Source of the DNA: Pedobacter sp. KBW06
GTDB taxonomy: Bacteria > Bacteroidota > Bacteroidia > Sphingobacteriales > Sphingobacteriaceae
Length of the DNA: 64,000 nucleotides
Assembly (NCBI RefSeq): GCF_003852525.1
Contig: NZ_QAJL01000003.1
Location: 44,049-108,048, forward strand
Direction of reading: 5' to 3'
Numbering within the stretch: the stretch's first letter is position 1; each line of letters starts with the position of its first letter. Shown in pieces: positions 20,020 to 29,800 of the stretch. A program made the position numbers and the translations under genes. The notes beneath the pieces are model-generated. The model had not been told where the DNA came from. It ran no database searches and worked only from the letters and a program-made list of their open reading frames with translations.

Positions 20020-20516
20020 AGGTTGAGGTAGAAAATAGAAGCGTCATATTTTGCAAGCTCACCAGTTTCAGCAGGCGCTTCCTTTTTATCAATTAACAGC
20101 TTTTGGGGTTTATATACCCCTTCTTTAAATTCCAAATTAAGCTCATAAGGAGTTCCATCGGCCAGTTTCAGGTAAAAGCTTTGTGGCTTAGTCCTCGCTA
20201 AAACATATATTTCTTCAGAATACAGCTGATAATAATTGAACTTTTCTGAGCCATAAGAAAACGTGGGGCGAATGGAAAAGCTAATTTGTTTCTCTACACC
20301 TTTATCATCTTTTTGAAATAGCTTAATCTGATTCAATGTATAAGCCTCTTTATTGGCTGGATTCAATAAATCCAGATTAGCTACATTTTTAATCACCAGC
20401 GCAACCCCCGGATAAGTAGCGGGAGAACAGGCACAAAGTCCATCTGTCCTTGATATTTTTTTACATCCCAGATTGGCGATAAAGAGCACAACGAAAGCAA
20501 TGATAATTTTTTTCAT
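20016..20516 (-). CDS. Putative lipoprotein, unknown function
   Basis: A 166-residue lipoprotein with a clear signal (hydrophobic stretch ending in NLGC, Cys18) and a predicted beta-rich domain. An early CxCxP element (CACSPATYPG, about 28-37) is visible. No family is recognised. Its stop region overlaps the end of the convergent XRE/S24 gene by four bases, so the two share a tail-to-tail boundary. Function is unknown. Confidence 0.7.
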   Translation of the reverse strand: MKKIIIAFVVLFIANLGCKKISRTDGLCACSPATYPGVALVIKNVANLDLLNPANKEAYTLNQIKLFQKDDKGVEKQISFSIRPTFSYGSEKFNYYQLYSEEIYVLARTKPQSFYLKLADGTPYELNLEFKEGVYKPQKLLIDKKEAPAETGELAKYDASIFYLNL

Positions 20517-20800
20517 ATGGAGTTAATTTAACTCAAATATATTATTTTAAAACAAAAAGAAAATAATGTTTATCATTAAAATCCTCAAAAGATTCTGAAG
20601 TCCAGCAGGTAACATCCAATGCATTCCAAACCTCCGCGCCCGATCCCGAGCCTGAGCACAGGTGGGCAAAACAGTTGCGCTAAACACAAAACCACAAATT
20701 AAAACACTACAAATCAATCATTTAAATAATTATCTGAGTGATTAAAAAACCAAGATGGAATGATCTTGCGTAAGTGTTCTCAAATCATAAAAACAAAAAC

Positions 20801-21379
20801 ATGAAAAAAATACTCTTATCTGCAATTGTCCTGGCAGCCATCACATTTGCATCTAACATCACAGTTCAGGCACAGTCAAAAGCTGGCATGACTGAAAAAA
20901 CAAAAATGGTTGGCGGTGCAGCGATGTATCCTTCAAAAGACATCATTGACAACGCAGTGAACTCAAAAGACCATACTACATTGGTTGCAGCAGTTAAAGC
21001 AGCAGGCCTTGTGGAAACCCTTAAAGGCGCAGGTCCTTTCACCGTATTTGCCCCAACAAACAGTGCTTTTGACAAGCTTCCAAAAGGAACTGTAGAAAAC
21101 CTGGTTAAACCAGCCAACAAAGCAACATTAACGAAAATCTTAACCTACCATGTCGTAGCAGGAAAAATGGACAGCAAAGCAATTGCTGCTGCCATCAAAA
21201 AAGGAAATGGAAAAGCTGAGTTGACTACTGTAGAAGGTGGAAAACTTTGGGCCTGGATGAAAGGTAGCAAACTCGTACTAAAAGACGAAAAAGGCGGAAT
21301 GAGCACTGTAACTATAGCAGATGTTTATCAGAAAAACGGGGTCATTCACGTAGTGAATACCGTTCTGATGCCGAAATAA
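20801..21379 (+). CDS. Fasciclin (FAS1) domain secreted protein
   Basis: A 192-residue secreted protein. The start is the ATG followed by AAAAAAATAC because the signal peptide (about 1-24) begins there; the earlier in-frame ATG at 20774 would add nine residues. A single FAS1 domain (about 50-192) shows the classic H1 motif GPFTVFAPTNSAFDKLP and the H2 motif VIHVVNTVLMP. FAS1 domains mediate adhesion or act in the matrix. A perfect 20-bp stem terminator follows directly. Confidence 0.93.
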   Translation: MKKILLSAIVLAAITFASNITVQAQSKAGMTEKTKMVGGAAMYPSKDIIDNAVNSKDHTTLVAAVKAAGLVETLKGAGPFTVFAPTNSAFDKLPKGTVENLVKPANKATLTKILTYHVVAGKMDSKAIAAAIKKGNGKAELTTVEGGKLWAWMKGSKLVLKDEKGGMSTVTIADVYQKNGVIHVVNTVLMPK

Positions 21380-21390
21380 GCCAATCAGCT

Positions 21391-21430
21391 AAAAAAGGTC
21401 GTCCCTGAAATTTCAGGGACGACCTTTTTT
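21391..21430. terminator. Strong intrinsic terminator after the fasciclin gene
   Basis: Positions 21391-21410 and 21411-21430 form a perfect 40-base palindrome with a GC-rich stem (GGTCGTCCCTGAAA) flanked by six A and six T, so it can terminate transcription in both directions. Confidence 0.95.
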
Positions 21431-21439
21431 TATACAAGC

Positions 21440-21482
21440 AACTCAGTGGTTCGTTTTCCTTCTGAAAACGAACCACTGAGTT
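21440..21482. promoter_or_regulatory. 19-bp perfect hairpin between fasciclin terminator and mgtC-like gene
   Basis: AACTCAGTGGTTCGTTTTC (21440-21458) is exactly complementary to 21464-21482 with a five-base loop. It follows ten bases after the terminator at 21391-21430 and precedes the MgtC start by 31 bases. A short TT-rich tail follows on the plus strand. It may be a second terminator or a leader structure of the MgtC operon. Confidence 0.7.
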
Positions 21483-21513
21483 TTGATTAAAAAATTAAGT
21501 ATCTTGCTGTAAG

Positions 21514-22167
21514 ATGCAACAGTCCCTTCTCTCTCCTCCTGTTTATGATCAGGAAATATTAAAAATATTTCTATCCGTACTCTGTGGAAGCGTTCTTGGC
21601 TTTGAGCGGGAAATCCGCGGCAAATCTGCCGGATTCAGGACCCTGGCTTTAATTTGTTTTGGTTCTACCATATTTACCATTTGTTCTTACCTTTTAGGTG
21701 TAGACGCCAACCGTGACCGGATTGCCGCGAACATCATTACCGGAGTCGGCTTTTTGGGCGCTGGTGTCATCTTCCGTAATAACATCAGTGTTTCTGGTAT
21801 CACTACTGCGGCCTCCATCTGGATTGCCGCAGCAATAGGGATGCTGATTGGCATTGGCGAATACCTCCTTACGGGCATCTCAGTGGCACTTTCCCTGTTT
21901 GTTTTATATGTAATGGACTATATCCAATTCTGGATCGACAATCGTTTTCAGCAGAGGAATTACAGGATTCTGTTTAAGGATAAAAATGAAGCAGATGCCA
22001 CTTGCCGGAAAGTGACGCAATTGGGGCTCCGGTATAACCACCTGAAGGTTTCGCGCACTGATCAGCAAATTACGCTGGAAATGGTGGTGAACGGGAAAGG
22101 CGATCAGCTGGAAATATTTAACAGCTGGCTATTGGAGGAACAAACCATCGGATCCTTCTACTGGTAA
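21514..22167 (+). CDS. MgtC/SapB family inner membrane protein
   Basis: A 217-residue membrane protein. Residues about 12-140 are the MgtC/SapB region with four or five membrane helices and the typical sequence GSVLGFEREIRGKSAGFRTLALI, GVGFLGAGVIFR, and SVSGITTAASIWIAAAIGM. The C-terminal soluble part (about 150-217) resembles the ACT-like domain of MgtC. MgtC proteins help growth under low magnesium or modulate ATP synthase; which applies here is not known. It is 16 bases upstream of a DUF2252 gene, an operon. A 19-bp hairpin precedes it. Confidence 0.92.
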   Translation: MQQSLLSPPVYDQEILKIFLSVLCGSVLGFEREIRGKSAGFRTLALICFGSTIFTICSYLLGVDANRDRIAANIITGVGFLGAGVIFRNNISVSGITTAASIWIAAAIGMLIGIGEYLLTGISVALSLFVLYVMDYIQFWIDNRFQQRNYRILFKDKNEADATCRKVTQLGLRYNHLKVSRTDQQITLEMVVNGKGDQLEIFNSWLLEEQTIGSFYW

Positions 22168-22183
22168 TTTTAAAACAAAGCAT

Positions 22184-23374
22184 ATGAATACAATTATAGA
22201 GAGAATTGAGAAATTCAATGCTCCCTTACTTCCTGAAATGGTTCAGTTAAAGTATAAAGCGATGAAACAAAATGCCTTCCGTTTTTTCAGAGGCACTTGT
22301 CATCTTTTTTACGAGGACTTAGCTCAGGCAAAAAATTTCCCTCTTTCTCCGCTCTCCTGGATTTCAGGCGACCTTCATCTTGAAAATTTCGGCAGCTATA
22401 AAGGCAATAACCGTCTCGTTTACTTTGACCTGAATGATTTTGATGAATCCATGCTCGCCCCTTTAAACTGGGAACTGGCGAGGGTGCTGACCAGCATTTA
22501 CGTAGCCTTTGATGTACTCAAGTTAAAAACCCCGATTGCAGATGAAATGGCAACCCTGTTTTTAAATAAATACCGGGAGACTTTGAAAAGCGGAAAAGCG
22601 GATAGTATCGACCCCAGAACAGCAAAAGGAACGGTACGTCTTTTTCTTAATAATGCGAAAAAGAGAACCGAAAAGGAACTCATCAAAAAGATAACAGATG
22701 CCAGTCGCAAGAAATTAACCATAAAAATTGACAATACATTACATTTTAAACTAAAGCCGAAACTAAAAGAGGCGCTCCTGTCTCAGCTTGCCGGCTGGTT
22801 AAAAACCATCCCTTCCTGGCCAAAGGACTACCTGGTAAAAGATGCCGCTTTTCGTGTTGCGGGTACGGGGAGTATCGGATTAAAACGATACATGTTTCTT
22901 TTGCAAAACCGTAAGGATAAAGACTCGTTTTTACTCCTGGAAATGAAAGAGGCCAGGGCCTCATCACTCGCTCTTTACAATAACACCATTCAGCCTCACT
23001 GGAGCACTCCTGCCCAGCGCATCATTACCAATAAATACAGAATGCAAAATGTCTCCCCCGCTTTATTAACCACCATCAGGTTTAAACAAGCCAGTTATGT
23101 ATTGCAGGAGATGCAGCCTTATGATGATAAGATCAGGTTTGAATTGCTTGGAGATAAGCTCAGGGAGCTGACCGCAGTATTGACAGATATGGCCATCTTA
23201 ACCGCATCCGCACAATTGCGGAGCAGTGGCATCCAGGGATCTGCAATCAATGACGAGTTAAGGGCCTTTGCCAGCCGTAAACAATGGCAACCGGCTTTGC
23301 TCGCTTACGCTAAAAAATACGCGAATCAGGTAAAAGCCGATTATAAACAATTTGTAAATACCCTACCTGATTAA
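22184..23374 (+). CDS. DUF2252 family protein (kinase-like fold)
   Basis: A 396-residue cytosolic protein of the DUF2252 family. Motifs include FRFFRGTCHLFYEDL, SGDLHLENFG (a kinase-like HxDxHxxN-like element), YFDLNDFDES and FRVAGTGSIGLKRY. These resemble aminoglycoside-phosphotransferase-like folds, so it may be a small-molecule kinase, but no substrate is known. It follows the MgtC gene by 16 bases and is probably co-transcribed. Confidence 0.85.
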   Translation: MNTIIERIEKFNAPLLPEMVQLKYKAMKQNAFRFFRGTCHLFYEDLAQAKNFPLSPLSWISGDLHLENFGSYKGNNRLVYFDLNDFDESMLAPLNWELARVLTSIYVAFDVLKLKTPIADEMATLFLNKYRETLKSGKADSIDPRTAKGTVRLFLNNAKKRTEKELIKKITDASRKKLTIKIDNTLHFKLKPKLKEALLSQLAGWLKTIPSWPKDYLVKDAAFRVAGTGSIGLKRYMFLLQNRKDKDSFLLLEMKEARASSLALYNNTIQPHWSTPAQRIITNKYRMQNVSPALLTTIRFKQASYVLQEMQPYDDKIRFELLGDKLRELTAVLTDMAILTASAQLRSSGIQGSAINDELRAFASRKQWQPALLAYAKKYANQVKADYKQFVNTLPD

Positions 23375-23473
23375 AAACCATCAACGATGTTACAAAAGGA
23401 TAAAATACAAGTAGATTTAAAAATGTTTACATTTAACTAAGCAATTATCAGAAACGCCAGCTTAAATTTATTT

Positions 23474-23926
23474 ATGAAGTTCATCTCTTTTCTTTTTGTA
23501 CTCATCGTGACAAGCATATTGAAAGTTCAGGCGCAAACCAGGCAGGATACCCTGGACATCAAAAGAGTTGCACTTGCTTATATTGAGTCTCAGCATACGC
23601 CAAATCCAAAACAAATGCAGGATGCTTTACACCCAAGGGTGGTCAAAAGATCGGTCTTCAAAAATAAGAAAACACAAAAAGATTTTGTTTCTGAATATTC
23701 AGCTGAAAACCTGGTGATCCTGGCAGAAACCTATAATACCAACGGGGATAAGTTTCCAAAAACGCCAAAGAAAGAGATTAAACTTCTGGATGTATCTGCA
23801 TTAACAGCATCTGTAAAATTAATTGCCGACGAATGGTTTGATTATATGCACATCGTGAAAACGAATGGAGAATGGAAAATTATCAACGTGCTTTGGCAGT
23901 ATAATAAACTCTCCGAGCATCAATAA
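23474..23926 (+). CDS. Secreted NTF2-like (putative lumazine-binding) protein
   Basis: A 150-residue exported protein. It has a signal peptide (about 1-20, cleaved after VQA), then an NTF2-like domain of the Lumazine_bd_2 type with signature regions DIKRVALAYIESQHT, MQDALHPRVVKR and a final WKIINVLWQYN. Such proteins are abundant in Bacteroidota and generally have no known substrate. It is separated from the DUF2252 gene by about 100 bases and probably has its own promoter. Confidence 0.82.
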   Translation: MKFISFLFVLIVTSILKVQAQTRQDTLDIKRVALAYIESQHTPNPKQMQDALHPRVVKRSVFKNKKTQKDFVSEYSAENLVILAETYNTNGDKFPKTPKKEIKLLDVSALTASVKLIADEWFDYMHIVKTNGEWKIINVLWQYNKLSEHQ

Positions 23927-23966
23927 CATTCCATCCTGATCATCCGGAATTTATAGATAAAAATAG

Positions 23967-24314
23967 TTAACCTTTTACGGTTAACTCCTCATTTGTTAAT
24001 GCAAAATAAAGGTTCTGAATCTGGTGCACATATTGCAGCTTATAATCCAGCATGGCAATTTCCCCATCCATAGGCTGGAGTGTATCACTCAACACGAACT
24101 GATGACCGTTCTTTTTTTCTAATACATAAGTGATCTCCATCCCCTCTTCATATTCAAATTCGAAGCGTTCAAAACCAAACTTAACCACCCATTCTTCCGT
24201 TAACAAGATCGGTTCCATCAATCCCGCAGAATCAATATCAGAGCCATAAGGTATTTGCTCAGGATGACCATGATCCAATGTATAATTCCCAATTCTTAGT
24301 TCAGTCGCTTCCAT
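23967..24314 (-). CDS. Small conserved-type protein, unknown function
   Basis: A 115-residue acidic, cytosolic protein beginning MEATELRIGNYTLDHGH. The beginning (xELRIGNYT) is a pattern often seen in Bacteroidota small hypothetical proteins of about this length that seem to come from phage-type contexts. No signal peptide or membrane helix is present. It is convergent with the NTF2-like gene; an 8-bp inverted repeat (23965-23985) overlaps its stop codon. Function is unknown. Confidence 0.65.
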   Translation of the reverse strand: MEATELRIGNYTLDHGHPEQIPYGSDIDSAGLMEPILLTEEWVVKFGFERFEFEYEEGMEITYVLEKKNGHQFVLSDTLQPMDGEIAMLDYKLQYVHQIQNLYFALTNEELTVKG

Positions 24315-24379
24315 AATCTGTTCTTTGCCGGCAAAAGTACGATAAAAACATTGCTATATATTGTTAAAACCCGAAACAT

Positions 24380-24416
24380 AAAGAAGCCCGGATGAATGAA
24401 TCAACCGGGCTTCTTT
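24380..24416. terminator. Terminator after the fucosidase gene
   Basis: AAAGAAGCCCGG (24380-24391) is complementary to 24405-24416 with a 13-base loop, giving a 12-bp GC-rich stem just after the fucosidase stop. On the minus strand it is followed by a T-rich stretch. Confidence 0.8.
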
Positions 24417-24431
24417 AGAAGATCCTGCAGA

Positions 24432-26243
24432 TTAAATCGGTTTCAGGGTAATGCTGCTGATTTCCGGCATAGACTTACCGGTGATCCCTGCTGCCTTTAG
24501 CTCCAACCTTAGCGAGGCTGCACCTATCGCCTGTTGCGAAACCTCGATCACTCCTGCCTCCACCTCTTTAAAACCTGCCGTATTTCCGGCCGGAATGCTA
24601 TAATTAAGTGCATTATTTTCGAGATTAAACTGCAGTGTTCCGGCTGCATCTGCTGATGCGAAATAATTGACCATGACTTTATACTTTCCTGGTTTCTGAA
24701 TTTTCAAATCCCAATAAGCATAATCATTTTTATTGGTCCAGAAAGCGATGGTATTCGGCCTGTTTGGATCATGAGTTGATGCTCCTTTTAACTTAATGCC
24801 ACCGTTGCCCGTCAGTTTCGCATTGTTTGCATTCAGCACAATACTTCCATCCTTTAGCGAGCTTACCTTGTTCTCCACTACTACCGGCAGACCTTTGATC
24901 TCTGCGACGATGACCATTGGTTTCGGCCCGGAGAAATCAGCAGGAAGCTGGATTGTCTTGCCATTGGCAGTCGTTTTAACCAACAATGCTTTTCCTTTAT
25001 TTCCTAAAATATAAGCTTTGCTGATGCCGCTGGACAAAGGAACGTCCAAAACTCCATTTGCCGGAGGATTAAAAACTTCAAGGTATAATTTTCCGGGTTT
25101 CTGTGTGGCATAACCCCAATCCAGTGATGGAAATGGGCTGGCCGTTGTTCCATATACCGCTTCGTTGTTCACCTTCATCCATGCGCCTATTTCCTTCAGG
25201 ATCTTTACACCTTGTTCAGGAATCTGTCCTTCCCCATCGGGACCAATATTTAATAAGAAGTTCCCTCCTTTACTTACGGTTTCTAAAAACAGGTTCATCA
25301 TCTTATCATAAGATTTCCAGTTTTGATCATGGGCACTATAGCCATAACTTTCGTTCATGGTATGGCTCACTTCCCAATCCATTCCCGGCAAACCTGCTGG
25401 CGGAACGTATTTCTCAGGTGTCCCGATATCTCCGTTTTTATTCTCCAGACCATCCCAGAAGCGGTTATTTACGATAATACCTGGCTGCCATTTGATGAGG
25501 TCTGTCAGGATTCGTTTGGTTCCCCAGGTTTCGCCCTGAGTATCTCTTCCGCTGAAATCCAGCCATAGCACATCCATTTTACCATAATTCTGGGCCAGTT
25601 CTTTTACCTGATCGTACAGGTAATCTTTGTAAACCTCGTGGTTCGGTTTGGTTCCCGGAACACGCGGATTATTTTTAAAAGTATGGTAAGAATCAGGATG
25701 CTGCCAGTCCAGCAAGGAATAGTAAGCACCGGTTTTCAGTCCTGCCTTTTTAAAAGCGGAGACTGTTTCCCCATATAGATCTCTTCCTTTCGGAGAGATG
25801 TTCGTTCCTCCCGTTACCGGATTATTCAGGGAATAAGGCGCTTTACTGTTGAAAATGCTAAAACCTTCATGATGTCTGGAGGTGATCACCATATATTTCA
25901 TTCCTGCTTCTTTTGCCAGTGCTGCCCATGCTTCCGGTTTAAACTTTGCTGCTGTAAACTTTGGCTTTAGTGTTTCGCTATATTCCTTGCTCGGAACATT
26001 GGCCCAGGTTTCGATCCATTCTGCATAATGCTGAGGATATACCTTACCATTCCAGGAACCACCGGCAGCGCTGTACAGGCCCCAGTGGATAAAGAGGCCA
26101 AAGCGGGCTTCCCTAAACCATTTGAGCCGCTGATCTTTGGTTTCCGCCCAACCGGGAACCCCTTCATAAGGTTTAGATTCCTGAGCGAAGATGGACGCTG
26201 CTGTACTGAGCATCAGGATAAAAGATAAAGTGATTTTTTTCAT
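24432..26243 (-). CDS. GH29 alpha-L-fucosidase
   Basis: A 603-residue exported glycoside hydrolase that removes alpha-L-fucose from glycans. It has a signal peptide (about 1-20), a GH29 catalytic barrel (about 30-370) with motifs RFGLFIHWGLYS, MVITSRHHEGFS, the nucleophile-bearing strand VLWLDFSGRD and GNFLLNIGPDGEGQIP, then a C-terminal beta-sandwich pair (about 380-600) that may bind carbohydrate. Its length and order are usual for Bacteroidota GH29 enzymes. It stands alone, not in a Sus cluster. The terminator at 24380-24416 follows. Confidence 0.93.
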   Translation of the reverse strand: MKKITLSFILMLSTAASIFAQESKPYEGVPGWAETKDQRLKWFREARFGLFIHWGLYSAAGGSWNGKVYPQHYAEWIETWANVPSKEYSETLKPKFTAAKFKPEAWAALAKEAGMKYMVITSRHHEGFSIFNSKAPYSLNNPVTGGTNISPKGRDLYGETVSAFKKAGLKTGAYYSLLDWQHPDSYHTFKNNPRVPGTKPNHEVYKDYLYDQVKELAQNYGKMDVLWLDFSGRDTQGETWGTKRILTDLIKWQPGIIVNNRFWDGLENKNGDIGTPEKYVPPAGLPGMDWEVSHTMNESYGYSAHDQNWKSYDKMMNLFLETVSKGGNFLLNIGPDGEGQIPEQGVKILKEIGAWMKVNNEAVYGTTASPFPSLDWGYATQKPGKLYLEVFNPPANGVLDVPLSSGISKAYILGNKGKALLVKTTANGKTIQLPADFSGPKPMVIVAEIKGLPVVVENKVSSLKDGSIVLNANNAKLTGNGGIKLKGASTHDPNRPNTIAFWTNKNDYAYWDLKIQKPGKYKVMVNYFASADAAGTLQFNLENNALNYSIPAGNTAGFKEVEAGVIEVSQQAIGAASLRLELKAAGITGKSMPEISSITLKPI

Positions 26244-26405
26244 TTGTATTCAGGTTTCATTTATGTTCAGATTACCAATAGAGGCAGAATAAAACTAAAT
26301 GCTTTGTATGATATAATCAGCGATATGCTAAAATTGTTGAATGTTATGTTAGTAGCATACAATCTTTTTTTTTATTAATGCTATCTTGCGGCCTTTTCAA
26401 TACCA

Positions 26406-26759
26406 ATGGACTATAAAATACACAAAAACTATAAAATTTCAGCCTACTTAATTTTTGCAGCCATCACTGTTGATGTGATTAACGGATTTATTCAATGGGG
26501 TAAAAACCCCAATTTCGACATGACCGTTACTGCTGAAATGGCTTTGATGTTCATGACCTTCGGATATTTTGCTTTTATTGGAAAAGAATGGATCAAATGG
26601 GTGCTGTTGCTTGCCACAATTCTCACCATATTTCCGGTAGTTGCCGCACTTAATCAGCCCGCGAATAACCTAAACTTATTCTATGCTTCGCAGTTCTTTT
26701 CCAGCTTACTCAAGTTCAGTGCCTTTACCCTTCTTTCTTTGGCTTCGAAGAAAAAATAA
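26406..26759 (+). CDS. Small four-helix membrane protein, unknown
   Basis: A 117-residue protein with four hydrophobic segments (about 13-28, 42-58, 64-82, 95-113) and no recognised family. TATCTTG about 20 bases before its start resembles a Bacteroidota -7 box. It is convergent with the giant NRPS gene; the bidirectional terminator at 26823-26853 lies between them. Function is unknown. Confidence 0.68.
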   Translation: MDYKIHKNYKISAYLIFAAITVDVINGFIQWGKNPNFDMTVTAEMALMFMTFGYFAFIGKEWIKWVLLLATILTIFPVVAALNQPANNLNLFYASQFFSSLLKFSAFTLLSLASKKK

Positions 26760-26822
26760 CCGCACTTTACATAAATGAGCCTGGGATTAAGCTGATCAGC
26801 AGCAGCAGTTTACAGTCAAAAT

Positions 26823-26853
26823 AAAAAGCCCCGGAATTTGTCCGGGGCTTTTT
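26823..26853. terminator. Bidirectional terminator shared by small membrane gene and NRPS
   Basis: AAAAAGCCCCGGA (26823-26835) pairs perfectly with 26841-26853 over a five-base loop. The A and T runs on both sides let it end transcription of the 117-residue gene and of the NRPS gene. Confidence 0.92.
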
Positions 26854-26884
26854 CATGCAATTCGCAATTGAAAACAGATCTTTA

Positions 26885-29800
26885 TCAGATCAGGCTCTCT
26901 TCCGTAGATGCGAATACCACTTTTAAAGCATCACCAAGTTCCTGCGCAAAGGCATCACGAAGCATACTGAAGTGATCACCCGAAGCAGTCATCACCTTCA
27001 CCGAGTTGCTATGGTCCTGCCAGCCCAATGCCTCATGGGCATGCTCCAAGGGGTTAATACTGGCCTTCACAATCGTCAATGGCGCTTTCACTTTACCCGA
27101 AATGCGGTAAGGCAATAACATGTTGGCCAGGTGCAGGTCCATTACCCTAAAAATCATCGCAGTATCTTCCCTTTGCAGGGCAACCTGATGTTTCAACAAA
27201 TCAGTGAGGCAAGGAATGGCTTTTTGTGCAGCAAGATTCTCAAGTTCGGGCAGCAGTTCCTCCGAAAATGAAGGCTTCATCAGCTCCAGCATGTCATACT
27301 TTTTGAGTGATTGCCACACAAAATCCATGACTTCGCCGGCCTCAAAAGTTTCCGGATCTTCCGCTCCTCTTAACTGGCTCGCTACATCCAGCATAATGGC
27401 CACTTCTACCTCTTCACTCAAATCTTCCAGTTGCTTTATCATTTCATATAACACCTGGCCCCCAAAGGAATGTGCGATGAAACGATAAGGCCCTTTGGGT
27501 TGGATTTCCCGGATCCAGGAAAGCTGTAAGGCTGCAATTTCCTCCATGCGCTGCAGGGGTTTCTCTCCTTCCAACAGTCCCATCATCTGGATGCCATAGA
27601 CTTTTACTTTATCCGAAAGCGCATTGGCGAGTTCATCGTAGCTGTCGCAGTTCCCCGTAGATCCTGGAATCAAAAAGGCCTTTCGTTCCTGTGCGCTATC
27701 GTTCAATAGCAGCACATGCTGGTTCATGGATTTCCTCAAGGAAAGCAACGCTTCATCCATCTTCCGGCCGGAGAGCAACATGGCCTGTCTGGCAATTGTG
27801 CTGTGACTGAGGATTTCCTGCAGCTGCACCTCATATCCCGCCTGACGGATGCGACCGAGCAAACGTAAAGTGTTCAGGGAATGTCCGCCAAGCAGGAAAA
27901 AATCATCATCGATGCTGATGCGTTTTAGTCCCAACAGCTGCTGCCATATTTCCAGCAGCAAACTTTCCCTTTCATTTGAAGGCGCAACAAGTTCAGGTGC
28001 ATCTGCCATAGGCAGCCCCGAAGCGGCAAGTAAACGCCGGTCCACTTTTCCCGATATCGTTACCGGCAACTCCTCGACTAAAAAAATATGCGCAGGTATC
28101 ATATAAGCCGGCAGACGTTCCCTGAGGGAGGCTTCAATCTCTGCTAAGGCCGTGTTTGGCACAGAAACGAGGTAAGCCAGCAAACGTTTCTCTCCGGCAT
28201 CATCTGTATGAACCACTACTGCAGCTTGCTGAACCCCGTCTTGTTGTAACAGGATCATTTCTACTTCTGCAGGTTCTATACGATAACCGCGGATTTTCAC
28301 CTGGTCGTCTGCTCTTCCAAGGTATTCAAGTGAACCATCCGGTAGCCATCTGCCCAGATCACCCGTGCGGTACATCTTCGCTTCCGGATCTTCACTAAAT
28401 ACATCTGGTATAAATTGTCTTGAATTTTGTTCCGGGCGATTGAGGTATCCGGAAGAGACACCTTCCCCGCTGATACAGATTTCGCCCGTTACTCCTGCCG
28501 GCAATAACTGCAGGCCCTCATCAAGAATGTAAATCCTCGTGTTTGGAACGGGTTTTCCAATAGGCAGGCGCTTTCCATTGGCTCCCTCATGATAGCGATA
28601 ACGCGTGGCCACGATCGTAGCCTCAGTAGGTCCGTATTCATTGTAAAAATCCAGCTGGCTCCCCCAGAAAGCTGCAAGTTCAGGCGGGCATTCTTCTCCT
28701 CCAACTACCATCCGTTTCAGGCTGCCGGACAAAGCTTCCCTTCCCAGACTTTGCAGGAAGCCCGGTGTAAGGTCCAGGTGACTGATCCCTACCGTTTCCA
28801 GCATATTTCTGAAGAGGTCCGGATCCTGCAAAGTTTCCTGCTCCGGGATCAGTAATGCTGCCCCGTTAATTAAAGGCAGAAATACAAGCTGAACTGAAGC
28901 ATCAAAACTGAAACTGTAAAACTGCAATACACGTTCGTCCATTGTAAAACCGATTTCCGCTGCGTAATGCCAGATCAGGTTTAACACCGCCCGATGTTTT
29001 ACAGGCACTCCTTTCGGCCGCCCTGTAGAACCGGAAGTATAAATCACATAGGCATCCGAAGCAGAGGAAGGAACAGGGAATAAGGAAATTTCCGTATCCT
29101 CAGTCAGTTCCGTACCGATCCAGCTCAGCTCATCCGAAGGAAGCGGAAAATCAACCTTCCGGCGACCAAGTATAAACGCGGCCTTTGTATCTTCCAGAAT
29201 TCCCATCATCCGTGCTGCCGGGATATTCGGATCTAATGGCACGTAAGCCGCAGCAGCCATCATAATGGCCAGGATTCCAGCCACTGTGTCTGCCGACCTG
29301 TCTGCAAGCAGGAGGACAAACGTTCCGGGCTTCACACCCGCATGAATCAGCTTTGTGGCCAGACGGGCTGACCATTCCTGCAATTCCCTGTAGGTATAAG
29401 ATTGAGTCGCCGTGATCAGCGCAACCCGGTCAGGATAATGCAATACAGATTCCTCAAAACAGGAAATCAAGGTGCTTTCGCGGGGGAATACCGAGAGCGT
29501 ATCATTCCATTCGTGCAATAACAAAAGCTGTTCTCTGGCAGGCAGAAAAGATTGTTTACTGATCCGGTCTGTTAACCGGTGCCGGAAACAATCCAGCACA
29601 TGATCAAAATAATGCTGTACATCTTTCAGCGTCTTTCCACTTTGCAGTTTTCGTCCCTGAGAGAAGACGACCGCCATGGTATCGCCGGTAAGGCTCACCG
29701 AACAATCCAGAAAAGTATTGGAAAGCCCGTAACTGACACTGGCCAGCCATTGCTGAGCAAGGGAAACGTCCATCAGTTCTTCTTCCAGTTCATCATAAAT

